This document shows positions 23,033 to 27,430 of a stretch of DNA of 27,430 nucleotides, one piece after another. Numbering within the stretch: the stretch's first letter is position 1; each line of letters opens with the position of its first letter. The stretch lies in the IMG/VR virus record IMGVR_UViG_3300027977_000165, positions 1 through 27,430 of that record. One strand, written 5' to 3'. Source of the stretch: a virus. The notes below the pieces were generated by a model, which made no database searches, was not told the origin of the DNA, and saw only the letters and a program-made list of their open reading frames with translations. The position numbers and the translations under genes are program-made.

Positions 23033-23604
23033 ATAAGTCAGACAAAATCAGAGAGTATTTCCGCAAGTACCCCAGCGCCGATGTGGCCAAGGTGGCAGCC
23101 AAGTTCCAGGCCCCCAAGCCAATGACCTATAAGCTGCGAAAGCAGGTTATTGACGGCACCCAGTTGATCACAACACCAGCAACGAATGGTCGCAAGGTTA
23201 CGGTCACTGCCACGCAGCTGGCCGTTGCAAAGAAGCTGGGCATCAAGCCTGAGGACTTTATTCGCGAAGGCCTGAAGCAGGGAGTGCTGCAGTACGACGA
23301 CGAGCGCAACTTCACAGGTGAGGTTCAAGACACCAACATCGACCAGACCATAGACGAGAGGGCCTTGGATTACGGTAAGTTCAAGGACAGTGCTGCGCTG
23401 ATGCAGAGTATCAAACGACTGCTCGCGGACCACGCACACCGCCACGACAAGACGTTCGCTGACGACCAGTGGGAAGCCCTGGAGATGATCGTTCACAAGA
23501 TGGCGCGCATCGTCAACGGCAACCCCGACAAGGTCGATCACTGGGTGGACATCGCCGGCTACGCCAAACTGATCGCGGACCGCTTGCAGGGTAACGCACG
23601 GTGA
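23029..23604 (+). CDS. Two-part phage protein with DUF6378-like C-terminus, 191 aa
   Basis: ATG at 23029 overlaps the previous stop (ATGA), with AAGGAAGC upstream. Residues 1-50 look like a helix-turn-helix-type unit ('KIREYFRKYPSADVAKVAAK'). A linker follows, and residues ~150-188 contain 'WEALEMIVHKMARIVNGNPD' and 'DHWVDIAGYAKLIADRL'. The latter matches my recollection of the DUF6378 signature ('K-ARI...D-WVD-AGYA'), a widespread phage domain without known activity that has an arrangement of His/Asp/Trp like MazG-type helical domains. Fusion with a DNA-binding-like N-terminus would suggest a regulatory or DNA-linked role, but that is inference. The stop overlaps the next GTG. Confidence 0.87.
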   Translation: MNKSDKIREYFRKYPSADVAKVAAKFQAPKPMTYKLRKQVIDGTQLITTPATNGRKVTVTATQLAVAKKLGIKPEDFIREGLKQGVLQYDDERNFTGEVQDTNIDQTIDERALDYGKFKDSAALMQSIKRLLADHAHRHDKTFADDQWEALEMIVHKMARIVNGNPDKVDHWVDIAGYAKLIADRLQGNAR

Positions 23605-23699
23605 TCGTTGAGGAGTACTTCAAACAGATCAGATTGAAGGTATTTATCTTCTTCCTGGTATCTGTTTGGATTTTTTACGAAACCTGGGTAAAGTACTAG
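23601..23699 (+). CDS. Single-pass membrane micro-protein, 32 aa
   Basis: GTG at 23601 overlaps the previous stop (GTGA). The frame encodes ~13 polar residues (VEEYFKQIRLK), one hydrophobic helix 'VFIFFLVSVWIFY', and a short tail 'ETWVKY'. With a basic residue ahead of the helix and few after, the predicted orientation is N-in. Size and topology match small phage membrane peptides (holin-like, superinfection or host-takeover factors), but nothing specific is recognisable. The promoter for the next gene begins in its stop region. Confidence 0.6.
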   Translation: MIVEEYFKQIRLKVFIFFLVSVWIFYETWVKY

Positions 23700-23726
23700 A
23701 CACAATTTGTACGATACCCGTATAAT
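23697..23726 (+). promoter_or_regulatory. Sigma-70 promoter TAGACA-N18-TATAAT
   Basis: TATAAT (23721-23726) is a perfect -10. TAGACA (23697-23702) matches the -35 consensus at five of six bases with an 18-base spacer. The ATG at 23758 follows after an AGAAAGAGAGAAA leader. Confidence 0.55.
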
Positions 23727-23757
23727 TTAATTTCCATTAACAGAAAGAGAGAAATAA

Positions 23758-23952
23758 ATGAACTTCAGTTTGAACATCCATCGCGTCAAGAGCATTCGCT
23801 TGAGCGCGGTCCGTCTTAACCAGGCAAGCGCTACCCGTTACGCTACCAGGGACTTGATCATTGAAACCAGTGAGGGCAACTTTGAATTGTCCTTGTTCTC
23901 GATATACGTTGACGAGGACAGTGAACAGGAGCTGCTGGAGGTCAAGGTATGA
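23758..23952 (+). CDS. Small phage protein of unknown function, 64 aa
   Basis: ATG at 23758 follows AGAAAGAGAGAAATAA. The first half is basic ('NIHRVKSIRLSAVRLNQ') and the second acidic beta-type ('DLIIETSEGNFELSLFSIYV'). Similar short proteins starting 'MNFS(L/M)NI' occur near early phage genes as far as I recall. No function is known. It leads a coupled run of small genes behind a good promoter. Confidence 0.75.
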   Translation: MNFSLNIHRVKSIRLSAVRLNQASATRYATRDLIIETSEGNFELSLFSIYVDEDSEQELLEVKV

Positions 23953-24206
23953 CCGAATTTGAATCCACTTTCTGCGGCATCCCTTGCATCATCCGCGTGA
24001 CGCACTGGGAGGGCTACGTGCCCGCCAGGCTATCCGGCCATCCCGATAACTGGGCACCGTCCGAAGGTGGTGAAGGTGAATGGGAAATCCTCGATATCAA
24101 AGGCCGGGCCGCGCCCTGGCTTGAAGCCAAGATGACCGACAAAGAACGCGTCCGTATCGATGCAGAAGTTTTTGAACGCATGGAGAATCAAGATGAAGAT
24201 TACTAA
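23949..24206 (+). CDS. Conserved small phage protein, 85 aa, unknown function
   Basis: ATG at 23949 overlaps the previous stop (ATGA). The sequence has the pattern 'F-CGIPCIIRVTHWEGYVPAR', then 'GHPDNWAPSEGGEGEWEILD', then 'GRAAPWLEAKMTDKERVRID'. I recall it as a common hypothetical protein of phages and prophages of Gram-negative bacteria ('GIPC...PAEGGE-E...APWLE'). The Glu/Trp/Gly-rich middle may form a small beta domain. There is no signal peptide; the two Cys are five residues apart (FCGIPC). Confidence 0.82.
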   Translation: MTEFESTFCGIPCIIRVTHWEGYVPARLSGHPDNWAPSEGGEGEWEILDIKGRAAPWLEAKMTDKERVRIDAEVFERMENQDEDY

Positions 24207-24378
24207 ATACAAACGCCGCACCTTTAAAGATGTGGCAGCCGAGGCCTACGCCAGGGGCTGGAGTGATGGGCGCGAACAAGGGCGCAAGGATGCCCAAAGC
24301 ACGCCGGTTGCAGTGTCCCTGCGCAAGTTGGCCTGGTCACGGATCACGGGCCTGTTCAAAAGGGATCGCCATGACTGA
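24193..24378 (+). CDS. Small basic protein, 61 aa, unknown function
   Basis: I chose ATG at 24193 (GGAG 8-11 bases upstream, 14-base overlap) over one at 24160. The product is strongly basic: 'KITKYKRRTFKDVAAEAYARG', 'SDGREQGRKDAQ', and a C-terminal 'RKLAWSRITGLFKRDR'. The 'A-A-YARGWSDGREQGR' helix resembles the Gly/Arg helices of other small phage proteins. Nucleic acid or membrane-surface binding is possible. No family recognised. Confidence 0.65.
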   Translation: MKITKYKRRTFKDVAAEAYARGWSDGREQGRKDAQSTPVAVSLRKLAWSRITGLFKRDRHD

Positions 24379-24631
24379 TAAACGTATGGGCCTGGAAGAG
24401 ACGTTGGAGTACGTCAAAACCCTGACCGAGGACCAACAAAAGGTCTTTGAATTGGGAGTTAACAGTGGCAAGCTGCAGCATCACGTAGGTGCCGTGACCC
24501 GACATTACACCGCAGGCTGGAACGCGGCCCTGGACCTCATTGCGTTTGACCTTATTAACGAATTTAAGCATGCATTTGGCGACGACACGCTCGAGAGTAT
24601 CGCTGCATGGATCAAGGAGCATAAAGAATGA
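24371..24631 (+). CDS. Small helical protein, 86 aa, unknown function
   Basis: ATG at 24371 has AAGGGAT 5-11 bases upstream and overlaps the previous gene by 8 bases; a longer in-frame start at 24230 would read a Pro/Arg-rich shadow of the neighbour and is rejected. The protein is helical and acidic, with 'LEETLEYVKTLTEDQQKVFE', 'GWNAALDLIAFDLINEFKHA' and a terminal 'SIAAWIKEHKE'. No motif points to function. The stop overlaps the next ATG. Confidence 0.72.
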   Translation: MTDKRMGLEETLEYVKTLTEDQQKVFELGVNSGKLQHHVGAVTRHYTAGWNAALDLIAFDLINEFKHAFGDDTLESIAAWIKEHKE

Positions 24632-24948
24632 ACTTTACAGAATGGTGGGAACAATTGACCAAGTTTGAACAACACGCCATCGGCGAACACAACGCCAAGT
24701 TTGTCTGGGAAGAATGCCAGAAGTACACCCTCATGACCATTGAAGACGCGTGCAAGGCCCAGGTGGCCTATGACCAGGGCATGAAGGACGGCAGAGAACG
24801 CTACGAGGTCCACGTGGCCGGCTGGGTCCTATCCCCAGGTATGCAGCCAGGCATGATTTGGATCAGCGACGCAGGAGGCGAAGGCGGTGATTTTCACATC
24901 GCAGAGCTGGCCGAGGTCATCGGCAAGTTTTATCGGGAAAAGTTTTGA
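24628..24948 (+). CDS. Small phage protein, 106 aa, unknown function
   Basis: ATG at 24628 overlaps the previous stop (ATGA). The N-terminal two thirds are helical and aromatic ('TEWWEQLTKFEQHAIGEHN', 'FVWEECQKYTLM'), followed by 'AYDQGMKDGRERYEV', a helix also echoed in the next gene ('YAKGYEDGMAAQ') and at 24193. The remainder is beta-like ('GWVLSPGMQPGMIWISD'). No enzyme motif. Part of a coupled run, with a 15-base gap to the next gene. Confidence 0.75.
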   Translation: MNFTEWWEQLTKFEQHAIGEHNAKFVWEECQKYTLMTIEDACKAQVAYDQGMKDGRERYEVHVAGWVLSPGMQPGMIWISDAGGEGGDFHIAELAEVIGKFYREKF

Positions 24949-24963
24949 TTTAAGGAGAAACAC

Positions 24964-25260
24964 ATGATTATTAAACGTGCTATTGCGGTAGAAAGCCTCA
25001 CGAAAGTATGTGAGGAAAGTTTAGGCCTTATTAAGCAAATGATTGAAGCTGACAACGAGGTGTACGCCAAAGGATACGAAGATGGTATGGCGGCTCAGGC
25101 TGAAGTTCAAAAGACTTTAAGACCTTGGGTTGGGTTAACGAAGGACGAACAAAGTTTTGTTTACAGCAGCTTGCACGAATCAACTTTAAGAGAAGATTCT
25201 TTTTGGGTAGATTTTGCAAACGCCATTGAAGCCAAACTCAAGGAGAAGAACAATGGATGA
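24964..25260 (+). CDS. Small phage protein with WVGLT...AKLKEKN C-terminus, 98 aa
   Basis: ATG at 24964 follows AAGGAG. The N-terminal half is helical ('KVCEESLGLIKQMIEADNEV'). The C-terminal 44 residues start RPWVGLTKDEQ and end AIEAKLKEKNNG, the same module as in the gene at 25619. I recall this 'WVGLTDEE...AIEAKLKEKN' ending from many small phage proteins of Betaproteobacteria and their relatives; no function is known. The KEKN codons contain the ribosome-binding site of the next gene, whose ATG lies 8 bases inside this one. Confidence 0.78.
   Translation: MIIKRAIAVESLTKVCEESLGLIKQMIEADNEVYAKGYEDGMAAQAEVQKTLRPWVGLTKDEQSFVYSSLHESTLREDSFWVDFANAIEAKLKEKNNG
25240..25255 (+). promoter_or_regulatory. 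Ribosome-binding site embedded in KEKN codons, copy 1
   Basis: AAGGAGAAGAACAATG combines a strong Shine-Dalgarno sequence with the start at 25253 and simultaneously encodes the C-terminal Lys-Glu-Lys-Asn of the upstream gene. It decides the start of the 61-aa gene. Confidence 0.85.
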
Positions 25261-25438
25261 ACTAACAGAAGCCAGCTTAGAAGCCGTGCTCATAAAAATT
25301 CGCAAACACTTGGATGAAACTAGCAAAAGGGTCAGCTTGATACCAACTCAGTTGATTGTCCGACCATCAGATTTAGAGGCGCTTGGACTAACTGTGGATG
25401 AAGTTACAAAAATGATTAAGGAGAAGAACAATGTATGA
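25253..25438 (+). CDS. Small phage protein, 61 aa, unknown function
   Basis: I chose ATG at 25253 because of the perfectly placed AAGGAGAAG; an in-frame start at 25214 lacks one. The product is a charged helix ('ASLEAVLIKIRKHLDETSKR') followed by 'QLIVRPSDLEALGLTVDEV', reminiscent of a short ligand- or ACT-like turn, and ends TKMIKEKNNV. It shares the KEKN ending with its neighbours but lacks WVGLT. It overlaps the next gene by 8 bases with nearly the same junction as upstream. Confidence 0.75.
   Translation: MDELTEASLEAVLIKIRKHLDETSKRVSLIPTQLIVRPSDLEALGLTVDEVTKMIKEKNNV
25418..25433 (+). promoter_or_regulatory. Ribosome-binding site embedded in KEKN codons, copy 2
   Basis: The same 16 bases as copy 1 (AAGGAGAAGAACAATG) recur here, again encoding KEKN upstream and starting the next gene at 25431. 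The junctions continue GATGA in copy 1 and TATGA in copy 2. Confidence 0.85.
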
Positions 25439-25622
25439 CGATGGTCTACACGAAAAGGCATCCGTTTTTGCCAGCAATCGCAGAGATGGTTACCTTGCAC
25501 AGATGCAACTTGGCAAGGTTAAAAAGAAAACTCAAGACGAATTAAATTGGATTTGGGTGGCGCACTACGAAGGTTACAAAGAAGGTTATTGGACGGCAAC
25601 AGCCAAAGGAGAGCAAGCATGA
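25431..25622 (+). CDS. Small phage protein, 63 aa, unknown function
   Basis: ATG at 25431 has AAGGAG 8 bases upstream. The protein is short, charged and aromatic: 'LHEKASVFASNRRDGYLAQM', a Lys-rich 'GKVKKKTQDELNWIW', and 'HYEGYKEGYWTATAKG'. The 'YEGYKEGYW' part resembles the Gly/Tyr helices of neighbours at 24628 and 24964. No known domain. The stop overlaps the next ATG (ATGA). Confidence 0.72.
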   Translation: MYDDGLHEKASVFASNRRDGYLAQMQLGKVKKKTQDELNWIWVAHYEGYKEGYWTATAKGEQA

Positions 25623-26038
25623 CACAAGATGAAATCATTGAGATGGCTAGACAGGCGGGATTTTTTGTTAAGGACGACGAGGCGTATAGCCCGTCAAACC
25701 AAGAAGACCACGAATTAACACCTTGCCTTGAGGTCTTTGCCAACCTTGTAGCAGCTAAAGAACGAGAACGAATCATTGCGGCGAATGCGCCAGAGCTTGA
25801 GAAAGCTAACGCGCACATCAAAAGACTTGAAGAGCAGGCATACGACTTGTTGGGCGAACTAAAAGTTGCCAACATTAAACTGTCCACCCCACCACAGCGC
25901 ACATGGGTGGGGCTGACGGATGGGGAAATCGCAAGAGTTGTCAGCCTTGCGGGGTTTTCTCCGGACTGGGCTGAAGCGCATATTGCAACTCAAATTGTCA
26001 GGGTACTCGAAGCCAAACTTAAGGAGAAGAATACATGA
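25619..26038 (+). CDS. Phage protein with N-terminal helical domain and PPQRTWVGLT C-terminus, 139 aa
   Basis: I chose ATG at 25619, overlapping the previous stop (ATGA) with GGAG upstream; a longer in-frame start at 25547 is inside the neighbour. The N-terminus 'TQDEIIEMARQAGFF...LEVFANLVAAKERERI' is a pattern I recall from many small phage proteins. A coiled coil follows ('LEKANAHIKRLEEQAYDLLG'). From ~residue 95, 'STPPQRTWVGLTDGEIARVV' to the terminal 'RVLEAKLKEKNT' is the same 44-residue module as in the 98-aa gene at 24964. Function unknown; the mosaic of a known start and a shared end suggests domain shuffling. Confidence 0.82.
   Translation: MTQDEIIEMARQAGFFVKDDEAYSPSNQEDHELTPCLEVFANLVAAKERERIIAANAPELEKANAHIKRLEEQAYDLLGELKVANIKLSTPPQRTWVGLTDGEIARVVSLAGFSPDWAEAHIATQIVRVLEAKLKEKNT
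26021..26037 (+). promoter_or_regulatory. Ribosome-binding site embedded in KEKN codons, copy 3
   Basis: AAGGAGAAGAATACATG repeats the arrangement of the two upstream junctions with one small spacing change. It encodes Lys-Glu-Lys-Asn-Thr and starts the gene at 26035. Confidence 0.85.
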
Positions 26039-26256
26039 AAACCATCATCCACGTCAACCAACACGTCGTTAAAGCCAACACAAAGAATGGCACAAACGAC
26101 CCCGTTCTGACCATAAAAACCTATAAAACCAATAACTACGCACACGCCGTGGAAATTAAAGGCCCCAGTAAAATCATGTATTCTCCTAATAAGCCGCTAT
26201 CGTGCGGAGCAAAAGTGTGGGTTGAAACCCAAGCACCAGTAGAGGTAATCGCATGA
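26035..26256 (+). CDS. Conserved small phage protein, 73 aa, unknown function
   Basis: ATG at 26035 overlaps the previous stop (ATGA). The pattern 'MKTIIHVNQHVVKANTKNG', 'TIKTYKTNNYAHAVEIKGPS', 'YSPNKPLSCGAKVWVET' is one I clearly recall as a widespread hypothetical protein in phages of Gram-negative bacteria. It is basic and beta-rich with one Cys in a conserved LSCGA turn. Nothing indicates catalysis. It is translationally coupled on both sides. Confidence 0.85.
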   Translation: MKTIIHVNQHVVKANTKNGTNDPVLTIKTYKTNNYAHAVEIKGPSKIMYSPNKPLSCGAKVWVETQAPVEVIA

Positions 26257-26501
26257 GACCCGCTATCTTTTCAACAGAAAATCCCCCGCAACCAATCACC
26301 TGCGTAGAAACTCTTGAGTACATCAACGGCCTGCGCAGAAGAATTGAAGTGCAAAACGACCAAATGGAGCAGCTGGCCGCCCAATCGCAGGAGCTTTTGG
26401 GAAAAGTCCAGCACCTGACAGGAGAGGTCGAGAAGCTCTCCCTGGACCTGGGTATCCAACAAGGGGATGCCGGGCCAGGGTGGCAGAAGGTCGACCAGTG
26501 A
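26253..26501 (+). CDS. Small coiled-coil protein, 82 aa, unknown function
   Basis: ATG at 26253 overlaps the previous stop (ATGA). After a Pro-rich start ('STENPPQPITCVETLEYING') the protein is one long coiled coil with regular Leu/Gln heptads ('DQMEQLAAQSQELLGKVQHL', 'GEVEKLSLDLG'). It has no membrane anchor, so a spanin is unlikely. An oligomerising adaptor is possible. The stop overlaps the next GTG. Confidence 0.72.
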   Translation: MRPAIFSTENPPQPITCVETLEYINGLRRRIEVQNDQMEQLAAQSQELLGKVQHLTGEVEKLSLDLGIQQGDAGPGWQKVDQ

Positions 26502-26755
26502 CCACCGACAAAGAGCTGGCGGCAAAGTTTGCCCAAGCCCTGTGGATGGGCCACGAGCCACGGCCCATGGTCCAAGTGGTTTGCCTCACCATCGATGGAC
26601 AGAAGGTTGTGTGCCTGGGGCCCGTGTTGCATGTGCCGCCCTTAGGCCTGCACGTCGGGGCTATCCAAGAGATTGAGTTCGGGGAGCTGATCCCCGCTGA
26701 GATGGCCGCCAGGCTGCTTAATGGGGAGTTTGCACAAGGGATGGGGGTTCAATGA
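26498..26755 (+). CDS. Small phage protein, 85 aa, unknown function
   Basis: I chose GTG at 26498, overlapping the previous stop (GTGA) with AGAAGG upstream; an ATG at 26480 would overlap more. The product has a helical start 'DKELAAKFAQALWMGHE', then beta-type 'VVCLTIDGQKVVCLGPVLHV', and ends in a helix. A perfect hairpin, ATGGGCC/GGCCCAT (26546-26568), lies in the coding DNA. It is the last gene of the rightward array and overlaps the HNH gene by 38 bases tail to tail. Confidence 0.7.
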   Translation: MTTDKELAAKFAQALWMGHEPRPMVQVVCLTIDGQKVVCLGPVLHVPPLGLHVGAIQEIEFGELIPAEMAARLLNGEFAQGMGVQ

Positions 26756-27029
26756 GCGCCAGGTTTTCGATTCGGTTGTCCAGGGTGTCGCCGTTGGCGT
26801 GCTCTACAGGGGCCACGGGCCACTCGCCATGGCCCAAGAACCAGGCAATGTCGTGTGCGTCCAGCAGCCTCCCGGCAATCCCGATCTTGAGACGACCATT
26901 GCGGTCCAGCGATCCGGCAGGATCACCGGCACGGACACGGTTGCAAGGCCTGCGACGCCAAAAAATCTCGCCGGTGTCTTCGTCATAGCGCAGGAGGTTG
27001 TCGATGGCGGTAAGATAGTCAGTGCTCAT
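26718..27029 (-). CDS. HNH endonuclease, 103 aa
   Basis: ATG at 27029 has AAAAGG upstream on the minus strand. The N-terminus 'LRYDEDTGEIFWRRRP' and the core 'AHDIAWFLGHGEWP' (H59), E76-H77-x-N79-G-D81 and D84-N85-R-I-E-N89-L90 match the small HNH (HNH_3-type) endonucleases common in phages. The residue before the catalytic His is Glu rather than the usual Asp. Family role: metal-dependent DNA nicking or cleavage, often as a mobile free-standing homing-type enzyme or in packaging. It is the only leftward gene in this half, single and without partner, which fits a mobile insertion. No intron or inverted repeats are seen around it. Confidence 0.9.
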   Translation of the reverse strand: MSTDYLTAIDNLLRYDEDTGEIFWRRRPCNRVRAGDPAGSLDRNGRLKIGIAGRLLDAHDIAWFLGHGEWPVAPVEHANGDTLDNRIENLALIEPPSLVQTPH

Positions 27030-27061
27030 GTCGTTGCCTTTTAACGATGGTGGGAAGTAAG

Positions 27062-27088
27062 GCCCAGGTGGTCCAACACCTGGGCTTT
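27062..27088 (+). terminator. Hairpin, probable terminator for the rightward small-gene operon
   Basis: GCCCAGGTG (27062-27070) pairs perfectly with CACCTGGGC (27077-27085) over a 6-base loop, then TTTGCGCATTTT. The T-run is interrupted, so termination may be moderate. Read leftward there is no T-run, but the hairpin would lie in the HNH gene's leader. Confidence 0.6.
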
Positions 27089-27156
27089 GCGCATTTTAGG
27101 GGTTGCATGGTGGTTTTGGGGCGGAAAAGGGTGATTTGTTAGGGTTTGTAGGTACG

Positions 27157-27177
27157 CGGATCACGGATCACGGTCAA
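27157..27177. repeat. Short tandem repeat CGGATCA x2 plus degenerate third copy
   Basis: CGGATCA occurs at 27157-27163 and 27164-27170 and is followed by CGGTCAA. This is a possible protein-binding iteration or slippage product. Confidence 0.6.
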
Positions 27178-27244
27178 TTTCGGCCTTTTAGTAGGACAGA
27201 AATGAAAAAGTAGTTTTATTTTTTTTATTTTTTTAAAATTAGAC

Positions 27245-27334
27245 GTAATAGGAGTAATGGTGTAATAGTTAAATGAAATCAATGTGTTATGAGAACACGT
27301 TACATTACACATAGTCAATAGATGTAATTTACAT
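27245..27334. repeat. Clustered GTAAT words and inverted repeats, iteron-like
   Basis: GTAAT occurs at 27245, 27254, 27262 and 27324 on the + strand and inverted (ATTAC) at 27304. GTGTAAT (27260-27266) faces ATTACAC (27304-27310). GTGTT-ATGAG-AACAC (27284-27298) and ATGTAATTTACAT (27322-27334) are perfect small inverted repeats. Such clustering in AT-rich DNA resembles operator or origin sites. Confidence 0.45.
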
Positions 27335-27339
27335 AAAAT
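27312..27339 (+). promoter_or_regulatory. Possible rightward promoter TAGTCA-N16-TAAAAT overlapped by a palindrome
   Basis: A weak -35 (27312-27317), 16-base spacer and TAAAAT (27334-27339) point out of the window to the right. The palindrome ATGTAATTTACAT fills the spacer, a classic operator position. Confidence 0.3.
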
Positions 27340-27430
27340 GCGCGCGGACTGACTTTTTGAAAAAAAAAAAACATACTCTTCCTCCACAGAAGCTACATAA
27401 AACCCTGAATTTGCCCGTTTTTGCCCTTGT

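Larger units (their letters stand above)
27030..27430. other. Gene-free, AT-rich intergenic segment; candidate control region or origin
   Basis: This 401-base stretch holds no convincing gene. It contains a strong hairpin (27062-27085), a short tandem repeat (27157-27177), a run of T and A tracts (27206-27240), clustered GTAAT words and small inverted repeats (27245-27334), a run of twelve A (27360-27371) and two TTTGCCC copies ten bases apart at the edge. Its composition differs sharply from the coding DNA. A minus-strand 82-codon frame here (27139-27387) is judged spurious. Confidence 0.6.

Noticed and set aside
25547-25618. N-terminal extension of the 139-aa gene
   Set aside because: It lies inside the preceding gene; the ATG at 25619 with ATGA coupling and GGAG explains the start better.
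26718-26755. Both convergent overlaps (12046-12083 and 26718-26755) are exactly 38 bases
   Set aside because: The two sequences are not similar, so the equal length looks like coincidence.
429-26818. GGCCACGG recurring on the + strand (429, 660, 1323, 8873, 19508, 26811)
   Set aside because: It appears more often than expected by eye, but most copies fall in ordinary coding DNA in several frames and none were found inverted. A k-mer count against a codon-shuffled background would be needed to claim significance.
27139-27387. 82-codon minus-strand frame starting GTG in the AT-rich end
   Set aside because: Its codons simply read the A/T tracts (Phe/Lys/Ile runs), no family is recognisable, and the GGAGG nearby lies within the frame rather than upstream of the GTG.
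1-27430. CRISPR array, tRNA gene, diversity-generating retroelement or insertion sequence
   Set aside because: I saw no regularly spaced repeats, no cloverleaf with TTC-type T-arm, no reverse transcriptase motif and no transposase. The 119-base leader at 15931 was checked for a tRNA and does not fold as one.

Overview
This window is part of the genome of a tailed double-stranded DNA bacteriophage (Caudoviricetes). It has no ribosomal, tRNA or cellular housekeeping genes. Genes are packed with ATGA-type overlaps. A virion gene block is followed by a phage-style replication module and a long run of very small early-type genes. Several families (the 'LSDGEF' C-terminal virion module, the 'PPQRTWVGLT' small proteins, the 'HDDAIIG' micro-protein) are ones I recall from aquatic phages and from phages and prophages of Burkholderiales-type Betaproteobacteria. 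A freshwater betaproteobacterial host is therefore my best guess, but it is inference. No integrase, repressor, RNA polymerase, terminase, portal or capsid gene is visible, and the left edge cuts a gene, so this is not a whole genome.

Layout. (1) 1-12083, + strand: virion block. A truncated tail-type protein, two small proteins, then four large low-complexity or membrane-active proteins (685, 745, 685 and 1122 aa) that look like internal virion or DNA-ejection proteins. (2) 12046-14180, - strand: a PD-(D/E)XK (RecB/Cas4-like) exonuclease and an SNF2-type SF2 helicase, convergent with the virion block. (3) A divergent control region (14181-14264) with the palindrome AGTGTACACT. (4) 14265-15930, + strand: three conserved phage proteins of unknown function, the last with an SSB-like 'APF' end. 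(5) 16050-21047, + strand: a coupled replication operon of AEP-type primase, 31-aa micro-protein, UvrD-like SF1 helicase and family A DNA polymerase with 3'-5' exonuclease. A clear intrinsic terminator closes it (21096-21126). (6) 21164-26755, + strand: about 20 small overlapping genes. They include an AT-hook/ribbon-helix-helix DNA-binding protein, a GNAT acetyltransferase, a DUF6378-like protein, a 32-aa single-pass membrane peptide and paralogous 'WVGLT...AKLKEKN' proteins. (7) 26718-27029, - strand: an HNH endonuclease. (8) 27030-27430: a gene-free AT-rich segment with a hairpin, short tandem repeats and clustered GTAAT words, a candidate control region or origin.

How the genes may work together. 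Primase, two helicases, polymerase and exonuclease would form a largely phage-encoded replication/recombination apparatus. The small genes downstream probably adapt the host; most have no known function. Sigma-70-like promoters with a recurrent AGAAAGGAGAAA leader suggest transcription by host RNA polymerase. The best candidates for new biology are the small-gene array with its repeated 'ribosome-binding site inside KEKN codons' junctions, the three conserved unknowns beside the exonuclease/helicase, the micro-proteins, and the AT-rich right end.
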